Shown here: in pieces, positions 1-5,403 of the stretch
Layout of the letters: the number at the start of each line of letters is the position of its first letter
How positions within the stretch are numbered: position 1 is the first letter of the stretch
Source: Burkholderiales bacterium
GTDB lineage: Bacteria; Pseudomonadota; Gammaproteobacteria; Burkholderiales; Burkholderiaceae
Assembly: GCA_947371645.1 (NCBI GenBank)
Contig: CANBQJ010000137.1
Span: 1-9,912 of the forward strand
Length of the DNA: 9,912 nucleotides
Direction: 5' to 3'
Position numbers and translations under genes: made by a program
Notes under the pieces: generated by a model
Seen by the model: the letters and a program-made list of their open reading frames with translations, nothing else
What the model was told of the DNA's origin: nothing
Database searches by the model: none

Positions 1-1257
1 ACCATGCGCAGCTACCCCGGCAACTTTGCGGCCTACGAGACGCTCAAGGCGCGTGAACTGGCCGATGAAGCCCTGGCCAACGCCCGTTTCGACAAGCTGC
101 TGGCGCAAGAAGAGGTGTGGATCCGCAAGGGCGTCGAAGCCCGCCGCACCCGTTCGGTGGCCCGCATCGGGCGGCTGGAAGAGCTGCGCACAGCGCGCTC
201 CGAGCGCCGCGACCTGGTCGGCCGCGTGCAGATGGAGGCCTCGCAGGGCGACCGCAGCGGCAAGATCGTGGCCGAGCTGCAGGAAGTCGGCAAGCGCTTT
301 GGCACCCGCGACATCGTCAAGGGCCTGGACTACACCGTGCTGCGTGGTGACAAGGTGGGCCTGATCGGCCCCAACGGCGCCGGCAAGACCACCCTGCTCA
401 AGCTCATCCTGGGTGAGCTGGCGCCCGACGAAGGCACCGTGCGCCAGGGCGCCAACCTGGCGGTGGCCTACTTCGACCAGATGCGCGACCACCTCAACCT
501 GGACGCCACCCTGGCCGACTTCATCAGCCCGGGCAGCGAGTGGATCGAGATCAATGGCAGCCGCAAGCACGTGATGGGCTACTTGCAGGACTTCCTGTTC
601 TCGCCCGCCCGCGCCAATTCGCCCGTGCGCACCCTGAGCGGCGGCGAACGCAACCGCCTGCTGCTGGCCCGCCTGTTTGCCAAGCCCAGCAACGTGCTGG
701 TGCTGGACGAACCCACCAACGACCTGGACATCGAAACCCTGGACCTGCTGGAAGACCTGCTGGCCCAATACCCTGGCACCGTCTTCCTGGTCAGCCACGA
801 CCGCCGCTTTGTGGACAACGTGGTGACCAGCACCCTGGTCTGCGAAGGCGAAGGCCGCTGGCGCGAGTACGAAGGCGGCGTGGAAGACTGGCTGGTGCAG
901 TCACGCCGTGCCGCGGCGATGGCCGCCAGCCCGGCCGCCAAGGGCGTGGACAAGCGCGCTGCTGCAGCCGGCGCCTCGGCGGCGGTGCCTCCCGCCACCG
1001 GCACCCCGGCCGCGGTGTCGCAAACCGTCAAGCCAACTCGCAAGTTGAGTTACAAGGAGCAACGCGAGCTCGACGAGCTGCCGGCCCGGATGGCAGCGCT
1101 GGAAACCGAGCAAAAGGCGCTGGGCGAGCGCCTGGCCGCCCCCGACGCCTACACCAAAGAGGGCAGTCAGCTGAGCACGCTGCAGGCGCGCTACGAGGCC
1201 ATCGATGAGGAACTGATCACCCTGCTGGACCGCTGGGAAGCCCTGAGCCCCAAGTGA
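1..1257 (+). CDS. uup: ABC-F family ATPase, Uup type (5' end missing)
   Basis: The reading frame is open from base 1, and the first Met (base 4) lies inside a conserved stretch (RSYPGNFAAYE), so the true start and the first ATPase domain are upstream of the window. Visible in order are the inter-domain arm (about residues 15-85, charged and helical), then the second nucleotide-binding domain. That domain has Walker A GPNGAGKTT (367-393), signature LSGGERNR (634-657), Walker B LVLDEPTNDLD (697-729) and the switch His in LVSHD (787-801). A low-complexity Ala/Pro linker (about 905-1035) joins this to a C-terminal coiled coil (about 1045-1250) of the Uup C-terminal type. ABC-F proteins have no membrane segments. 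They act on ribosomes, and Uup is also linked to branched DNA and precise transposon excision. The coiled-coil tail favours Uup over EttA or YheS. It is followed by 119 bp without a recognisable terminator. Family call is firm; the Uup subtype is fairly firm. Confidence 0.9.
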   Translation, partial: TMRSYPGNFAAYETLKARELADEALANARFDKLLAQEEVWIRKGVEARRTRSVARIGRLEELRTARSERRDLVGRVQMEASQGDRSGKIVAELQEVGKRFGTRDIVKGLDYTVLRGDKVGLIGPNGAGKTTLLKLILGELAPDEGTVRQGANLAVAYFDQMRDHLNLDATLADFISPGSEWIEINGSRKHVMGYLQDFLFSPARANSPVRTLSGGERNRLLLARLFAKPSNVLVLDEPTNDLDIETLDLLEDLLAQYPGTVFLVSHDRRFVDNVVTSTLVCEGEGRWREYEGGVEDWLVQSRRAAAMAASPAAKGVDKRAAAAGASAAVPPATGTPAAVSQTVKPTRKLSYKEQRELDELPARMAALETEQKALGERLAAPDAYTKEGSQLSTLQARYEAIDEELITLLDRWEALSPK

Positions 1258-1345
1258 CCTGGCGCGCCGGCGCGTGAACAATCGCTTGCAAACGTATCGG
1301 CTTGATCGGAATTGGCTCTGGAAGCCGACATGTCCCCCGTCTACC

Positions 1346-1359
1346 GTGACGCAAATCAC
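1346..1359. promoter_or_regulatory. CRP-like palindromic site
   Basis: GTGA-CGCAAA-TCAC is a perfect 4+4 dyad with a 6-bp spacer, extended to 5+5 (CGTGA/TCACG) at 1345-1360. The core equals the CRP half-site pair (TGTGA-N6-TCACA), with C/G in place of the outermost T/A. Its centre lies about 24 bp before the acyltransferase start, a position more suited to repression or a short-leader promoter than to classical activation. Recognition by a CRP/FNR family protein is inferred from symmetry and spacing only. Confidence 0.35.
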
Positions 1360-1368
1360 GAACCAGAC

Positions 1369-1372
1369 GAGG
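1369..1372 (+). promoter_or_regulatory. ribosome binding site of the acyltransferase gene
   Basis: GAGG lies 4 bases before the ATG at 1377. The spacing is a little short, but it supports this start. The protein family also begins its conserved first helix within a few residues of this Met. Confidence 0.6.
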
Positions 1373-1376
1373 CGGC

Positions 1377-2450
1377 ATGCGCAACACCCATTTCGACATC
1401 GCCAGGGCGGTCAGCATCATGTTGGTTGTCTTTGGCCACAGCCTGTTGGCGGACCTGCACCCGGCGCTCAATGACGCGCTGACCAGCGTGCGCATGCCCC
1501 TGTTCCTGATGCTCTCGGGGGTGTACTTCCAACCCGATGCCCCCATCTGGCAAACGGCCCAGCACAAAGCTGACGCCCTGCTCAAGCCCTACCTCGTGAT
1601 GGCGGTGCTCCTGGGCAGCTATGGCGTCCTGCGTGGGCAGGTTGAAGAGCCCCTGGCACACGTGCTGGGCGTGCTGTCCTTCAACGGCCCGCAGATCCCA
1701 GGCTGGCTGTTCCCGCTGTGGTTCCTGCCCTTTCTGTGGGCCCTGCACACCGTGGGCAACCTGTTGTGTCGCGCGACGTCTTTTGCCCGGCGCAGCATGG
1801 CCTGGCAACTGAGCTTCGTGCTGATGCTGGCGGTGCTGGGGCACGCTGCCATGCCCGGCAACTGGGGTGTGCAACGTTGCGTGGCGGTTGGCGTGGGCTA
1901 CGTCGGGCTGCCTTTCAATGCAGACCTCCTGCCTCTGGGCCTGGCCTGGCTCCTGCTGGGCCACCTGATGGGGCCTGCCCTGCGCAGCCAGGCCATGCCC
2001 CTGGCCTGGACGCTGGTGTGCTCCTTGGTGTTCGCGGCCTGCCAGGTGCTGGCCGCACCAAGGCTGAACCTCTTCACGCGGGACGTCTCGGATGTCTTGT
2101 TTTCCAGCCTGGCGGGGCTGTCCGGCACCCTGGCCATCCTCGGCTGGAGCCAGGCGGCCATGCAGCTCAAAGGGCTGCCCAAGGTGCTGGCGCCCATCGG
2201 GCGCAACAGCCTCTACCTGCTCATGTGGCATACGCCGATGCAGTCGCTGCTGGGCAAGCAACTCCGCAACTGGTGGCCCGAGCACCCGGAAGCTGCGTCG
2301 TGGTTGACGCTCTTGCTGGTGGTGGTGGCCAGCCAGGCCGTGGGCGAATTCGTGCGGCGCCACGCCATGGTTCAGGTCTGGTTCGAGCCGGTCCGACTGC
2401 GCACTCCGGCGACCAGTCCGGCCGTGGCGCCCACCGGCCGCCTGGCCTGA
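1377..2450 (+). CDS. membrane-bound acyltransferase, acyltransferase 3 / fucose 4-O-acetylase-like family
   Basis: The 357-residue protein is very hydrophobic, with about ten predicted membrane helices. The N-terminus carries the family hallmarks: Asp7 and Arg10 before the first helix (FDIARAVSIMLVVFGH), His21 at its far end, then MPLFLMLSGVYF (residues 40-51), matching the MPLFF-LSG motif of COG3594-type acetyltransferases. A second conserved His sits near the C-terminus in LLMWHTPMQSLLG. Such inner-membrane enzymes move acetyl or other acyl groups onto sugars of exopolysaccharide, O-antigen, peptidoglycan or other envelope glycans. The substrate cannot be read from the sequence, and no glycan cluster lies beside it. 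The start is supported by a GAGG site. Its stop codon TGA (2448-2450) directly abuts the convergent ptsI stop, with no room for a terminator between. It lies between housekeeping genes, so it may be a later insertion into this locus. Confidence 0.85.
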   Translation: MRNTHFDIARAVSIMLVVFGHSLLADLHPALNDALTSVRMPLFLMLSGVYFQPDAPIWQTAQHKADALLKPYLVMAVLLGSYGVLRGQVEEPLAHVLGVLSFNGPQIPGWLFPLWFLPFLWALHTVGNLLCRATSFARRSMAWQLSFVLMLAVLGHAAMPGNWGVQRCVAVGVGYVGLPFNADLLPLGLAWLLLGHLMGPALRSQAMPLAWTLVCSLVFAACQVLAAPRLNLFTRDVSDVLFSSLAGLSGTLAILGWSQAAMQLKGLPKVLAPIGRNSLYLLMWHTPMQSLLGKQLRNWWPEHPEAASWLTLLLVVVASQAVGEFVRRHAMVQVWFEPVRLRTPATSPAVAPTGRLA

Positions 2451-4262
2451 TCAGGACCCGTAGGCTGCCAGGCGGTTGGTCGGTGGGTTGACCGCCGGCG
2501 CGGCGATGGCGAACACCTCGGTGCACCGGGCTTCCGGGTCCTCGCTGTACAGCACCTGTTCCAACAAGGGCGCCAGACGGCGGGTGTCGGCCCGCAAGAT
2601 GCGCTGCTTGATCGACGCCACCTGCGACGGGTGCATGGAAAACGCCCGCAGCCCCATGGCCAGCAGCAACTCGGTGAAGGCCGGGTCACCGGCCATCTCG
2701 CCGCACACGCTCACGCCCCGGCCCGCCGCGCGTGCCTGGGTGATGGTCGACGCCAGCAGCTGCAGCACGGCCGGGTGCCAGGGGTCATAGAGGTGGGCCA
2801 CGGCTTCGTCGGCCCGGTCGATGGCCAGGGTGTACTGGATCAGGTCGTTGGTGCCGATCGACACGAAGTCGAAGTGCTTGAGGAACAGCGGCATGGTCAA
2901 CGCCGCCGCGGGCACCTCGATCATGGCGCCCAGCTCCACCTCGCCAAAGGCCTTGCCCGCGTCCACCAGCTGGCGCTTGACGTGGGCGATGTTCTCCAGC
3001 GTCTGTCGGATTTCACGCTGGCTGGCCAGCATGGGGATGAGGATCTTGAGCGGCCCGTGCGCCGCCGCGCGGAACAGCGCCCGCAGCTGACGGCGGAACA
3101 TGCTGGGCTCCGACAGGCTCCAGCGGATGGCGCGCAGGCCCAGTGCGGGGTTCAGCACGGACTCATGCCGCAACTCGCTGGAGGTGAGGCCTTCGAGGGG
3201 CTTGTCGGCACCGATGTCCACCGTGCGGATGGTCACCGGCAGGCCCTTCATGGCCTCGACCGCCCGCTTGTAAGCCTCGTACTGCTCATCCTCGTCGGGC
3301 AGGTTGCCGGCGCGGTTCATGAACAGGAACTCGCTGCGGAACAGGCCCACGCCCACAGAGCCGGCCTCCAGGGCACCGGGCGCGTCTTCGGGCATCTCGA
3401 TGTTGGCCAGCAGCTCCACCCGTTCGCCGTCCAGGGTGACGGCCGGCGTGTGGCGCAAACGGGCCAGGCGGCTGCGCTCCAGCTCGCTTTGGCGCTGGCG
3501 GAAGCGGTATTCCTCCAGCACGATGGGTGACGGGTCGACGATGACCAGGCCGGCGTCGCCGTCGATGATGATGCAGTCGTCCTGGCGGATCAGGTTGGAA
3601 GCCTGGCGGGCGCCCACCACGGCCGGGATGTCCATGCTGCGCGCCACGATGGCGGTGTGCGAGGTCTTGCCACCCACATCGGTCACGAAACCCGTGAACA
3701 CGCTGCGCTTGAAGCTGATCATGTCGGCCGGGGCGATGTCGCTGGCCACCAGCACCAGCGGCTCGTCGCCGCCAAAGTCGCGGGCGCTGGCACTGGCCGC
3801 GGCGGCGTCGGGCAAGGGCAAACCCCGACTCATCGAGCGCAACATGCGCTCCACCACCTGCTCCAGGTCGGCCTTGCGCTCGCGGATGTAGGCGTCCTCC
3901 ATCTCGTCGAACTGGCGGGCCAGCACCTCCAGCTGGGCAGACAGCGCCCACTCGGCGTTGTAGTGGCGCTGGCGCACCCAGTCTGCCGCCGCGCCAATCA
4001 GGGCCTCGTCTTGCAGCAGCATCTGGTGCACGTCCAGCAAGGCGGCCAGTTCCTGAGGCGCGTCATGCGGCAGGTCGCGCTTGAGGATGTCGAATTCTTC
4101 GGCCACGGCGTCGCGGGCGGCCAGCATGCGCGCAATCTCTTCATCCGTGCGGGCAGGGTCGATGAACACGTGCGGCACGTCCACGCGACTGGACGCCACC
4201 AGCACGGCACGGCCAATGGCCACCCCGCGAGAAACCGGCAAGCCGAAGATCTGGATGCTCAT
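2451..4262 (-). CDS. ptsI: phosphoenolpyruvate-protein phosphotransferase (PTS enzyme I)
   Basis: The 603-residue cytoplasmic enzyme takes phosphate from PEP onto a His and passes it to HPr. The N-terminal HPr-binding domain (about 1-145) is followed by the phosphohistidine domain with GGKTSHTAIVARS, in which His202 (codon 3657-3659) is the phosphorylated residue. The C-terminal PEP-binding barrel has IGTNDLI (469-475) and the catalytic Cys520 in VCGEMAGDP. There is no N-terminal GAF domain, so it is PtsI rather than PtsP. The start at 4262 is chosen because the family's GLPVSRGVAIG motif begins about six residues in. The frame stays open 31 codons further (to 4355), but that part looks unlike the family; the Shine-Dalgarno signal at 4262 is weak. 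Many relatives carry EIIA and HPr genes just upstream. Here the upstream neighbour is a divergent acyltransferase gene, so ptsI is probably transcribed alone. In this order the PTS often has regulatory rather than sugar-uptake roles. Confidence 0.95.
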   Translation of the reverse strand: MSIQIFGLPVSRGVAIGRAVLVASSRVDVPHVFIDPARTDEEIARMLAARDAVAEEFDILKRDLPHDAPQELAALLDVHQMLLQDEALIGAAADWVRQRHYNAEWALSAQLEVLARQFDEMEDAYIRERKADLEQVVERMLRSMSRGLPLPDAAAASASARDFGGDEPLVLVASDIAPADMISFKRSVFTGFVTDVGGKTSHTAIVARSMDIPAVVGARQASNLIRQDDCIIIDGDAGLVIVDPSPIVLEEYRFRQRQSELERSRLARLRHTPAVTLDGERVELLANIEMPEDAPGALEAGSVGVGLFRSEFLFMNRAGNLPDEDEQYEAYKRAVEAMKGLPVTIRTVDIGADKPLEGLTSSELRHESVLNPALGLRAIRWSLSEPSMFRRQLRALFRAAAHGPLKILIPMLASQREIRQTLENIAHVKRQLVDAGKAFGEVELGAMIEVPAAALTMPLFLKHFDFVSIGTNDLIQYTLAIDRADEAVAHLYDPWHPAVLQLLASTITQARAAGRGVSVCGEMAGDPAFTELLLAMGLRAFSMHPSQVASIKQRILRADTRRLAPLLEQVLYSEDPEARCTEVFAIAAPAVNPPTNRLAAYGS

Positions 4263-4364
4263 ACCATCGATGCTAGCAGCCCACCCTTCAGTCGGGTTTG
4301 AGGATTTGTCATGACGGGCTGTGCGATTTGACTCAGGTTGATCTCGTGAGACCATGCGCCAGGC

Positions 4365-4408
4365 ACGTCATGCAAGTGTCACAGCAGCGTCACGGCAAAG
4401 TCACCCCT
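4365..4408 (+). promoter_or_regulatory. candidate tandem PhoB operator (four 11-bp repeats)
   Basis: Four units follow each other with an exact 11-bp period: GTCAT at 4367, then GTCAC at 4378, 4389 and 4400. The full units are ACGTCATGCAA, GTGTCACAGCA, GCGTCACGGCA and AAGTCACCCCT. The known Pho box is a direct repeat of 11-bp units with core CTGTCA(T/C) and a 4-bp spacer. The units match the 7-base core at 5, 6, 5 and 5 positions; the spacers are less AT-rich than the classical box. The repeats point toward olsB and end 53 bp before its start. OlsB makes a phosphorus-free lipid, and ornithine lipid genes are known to be under PhoB control in several proteobacteria. PhoB binding here is an inference. 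No clear -10 was seen downstream. Confidence 0.62.
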
Positions 4409-4451
4409 GCGGACCAGACTGCCTGCTCATGTCCAAAGAAGCGAATGCCCT

Positions 4452-4455
4452 GGAG
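4452..4455 (+). promoter_or_regulatory. ribosome binding site deciding the olsB start
   Basis: GGAG lies 6 bases before the ATG at 4462. The upstream in-frame ATGs at 4354 and 4429 lack such a site, and the ATG at 4456 is directly adjacent to it, too close for use. This favours 4462 and leaves the 11-bp repeats wholly upstream of the coding region. Confidence 0.65.
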
Positions 4456-4461
4456 ATGACG

Positions 4462-5334
4462 ATGCGTGACCTGCCCTTGCCCACCCTGCCTTTGGCAGAC
4501 CTTTCGTCCAGTCTTGCGGCCGATTCGCGCGCCGCGCGGAGGTCACTTCACCCGGGCACGCCCAACACCGCCGCTGCACCAGCCACTGACCGTCAACGCC
4601 TGGAAGTCGTTTGGGCTCGCACTGAAGAAGATGTTCGTGCAGCCCAGCGTCTGAGGTACCAGGTCTTCGCCGAAGAAATGGGCGCGCGCCTGAGCGTGCC
4701 GGTGGGCAGCCCGGACGGGCACGACATCGACCTTTTCGACCCCTATTGCGAACACCTGCTGGTGCGCCTGGCTGCGGACACCGCAACGGGAGAGCCCGGC
4801 CAGGTGATCGGTACCTACCGCGTGCTGACGCCGGCGTCAGCCCAGCGCATCGGCGGCCTCTACAGCGAGACCGAGTTCGACCTCACCCGCCTGCGCCCCC
4901 TGCGCGAGAAGATGGTGGAACTGGGCCGCTCCTGCGTCCACCCCGACCACCGCACCGGCACGGCCATCATGTCCCTGTGGGGCGCCCTGGCCGAGTTCAT
5001 GGTCCGCAACGACCTGGACACCATGATCGGTTGCGCCAGCATCTCCATGCGCGACGGGGGCCACGTGGCCGCCAGCCTGTGGGAACAGCTGCGCCACACC
5101 CACCTGGCGCCCATTGACGTGCAGGTTCGCCCCCGCCTGCCCCTGCCCGTTGAAGAACTCGACACCAGCCTGCAGGTGGAGCCGCCCGCGCTGATCAAGG
5201 GCTACCTGCGCTGTGGCGCCAAGGTGCTGGGCGCCCCCGCCTGGGACCCTGACTTCAACACCGCCGACCTGCCCATGCTGATGCGCATCGCCGACCTGCC
5301 GGCCCGCTACCGCAAGCACTTCCTGGGCACCTGA
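4462..5334 (+). CDS. olsB: L-ornithine N-alpha-acyltransferase, OlsB-like (GNAT fold)
   Basis: The enzyme is predicted to transfer a 3-hydroxyacyl chain from acyl carrier protein to ornithine, giving lyso-ornithine lipid, the first step to ornithine lipids of the outer membrane. From the start at 4462 it has 290 residues. About 45 N-terminal residues are Pro/Ala/Ser-rich and probably disordered. The conserved core of the OlsB / 'hemolysin-like' acyltransferase family follows: RLRYQVFAEEMGA (63-75), DPYCEHLLV (93-101), IGTYRVL (116-122), ELGRSCVHPDHR (153-164) and IGCASISM (189-196). The frame is open back to 4354, but GGAG marks 4462. It diverges from ptsI and is followed by rsmB 69 bp later. 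No olsA (second acyltransferase) is in the window, so the lyso-lipid must be finished by a gene elsewhere. The upstream 11-bp repeats suggest phosphate-starvation control. A related N-acyl amino acid synthase with another amino acid substrate remains possible. Confidence 0.85.
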   Translation: MRDLPLPTLPLADLSSSLAADSRAARRSLHPGTPNTAAAPATDRQRLEVVWARTEEDVRAAQRLRYQVFAEEMGARLSVPVGSPDGHDIDLFDPYCEHLLVRLAADTATGEPGQVIGTYRVLTPASAQRIGGLYSETEFDLTRLRPLREKMVELGRSCVHPDHRTGTAIMSLWGALAEFMVRNDLDTMIGCASISMRDGGHVAASLWEQLRHTHLAPIDVQVRPRLPLPVEELDTSLQVEPPALIKGYLRCGAKVLGAPAWDPDFNTADLPMLMRIADLPARYRKHFLGT

Positions 5335-5354
5335 GCCCGCGCAGTGCGCCAGAT

Positions 5355-5383
5355 TCACCGGCCGGCAGCGGCTGGCCCGGTGA
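5355..5383 (+). other. hairpin in the olsB-rsmB gap
   Basis: TCACCGGCC (5355-5363) can pair with GGCCCGGTGA (5374-5383), leaving one bulged C and a 10-base loop. A second TCACC at 5386-5390 can compete for the same GGTGA arm. No T-run follows, so an intrinsic terminator is unlikely. It lies in the leader of rsmB, about 20 bases before the start codon. A role as 5' leader structure or partial terminator is possible but unproven. Confidence 0.35.
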
Positions 5384-5403
5384 GATCACCTAGACTGCCC
5401 GCC

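Larger units (their letters stand above)
1258..1376. other. intergenic region between uup and the acyltransferase gene
   Basis: This 119-bp gap contains a loop-less GC palindrome (CGCGCCGGCGCG, 1263-1274) with no following T-run, so it does not look like an intrinsic terminator. No good sigma-70 promoter was found. The notable element is a symmetric GTGA-N6-TCAC site near the right end, listed separately. The acyltransferase gene may have its own promoter here or may be read through from uup; the sequence does not settle this. Confidence 0.6.
4263..4461. other. divergent intergenic region ptsI / olsB
   Basis: This 199-bp region must hold both the ptsI promoter (leftward) and the olsB promoter (rightward). 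It contains the four 11-bp-spaced GTCA(C/T) repeats described separately and the GGAG site of olsB. A TTGACT hexamer (4328-4333) is present but has no matching -10 at a suitable distance. No convincing sigma-70 promoter was found on either strand, which fits a promoter dependent on an activator. Confidence 0.6.

Noticed and set aside
905..1035. Ala/Pro-rich linker in Uup as a sign of frameshift or repeat insertion
   Set aside because: The frame stays open into a good C-terminal coiled coil, and flexible low-complexity linkers are common at this place in GC-rich Uup homologues.
1263..1274. GC palindrome CGCGCCGGCGCG after uup as a terminator
   Set aside because: It has no loop and no T-run, so it cannot form a standard intrinsic terminator.
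1302..1315. TTGAT-N4-ATTGG as an FNR box
   Set aside because: Only the left half fits TTGAT-N4-ATCAA; the right half matches too poorly.
1356..2363. A 335-codon open frame on the minus strand opposite the acyltransferase gene
   Set aside because: Gln/His/Arg-rich shadow translation without a domain; the plus-strand frame encodes a coherent membrane protein with family motifs.
2631..3530. A 299-codon plus-strand open frame opposite ptsI
   Set aside because: Shadow of ptsI in GC-rich DNA; the minus-strand frame has all the enzyme I motifs.
4263..4355. A 31-residue N-terminal extension of enzyme I to the ATG at 4355
   Set aside because: The added residues do not resemble the family, whose GLPVSRG motif lies a few residues after the Met at 4262. 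The weak ribosome site at 4262 leaves slight doubt.
4328..4356. TTGACT as the -35 of a sigma-70 promoter for olsB
   Set aside because: The sequence 17 bp downstream (around 4351-4356) has no resemblance to TATAAT.
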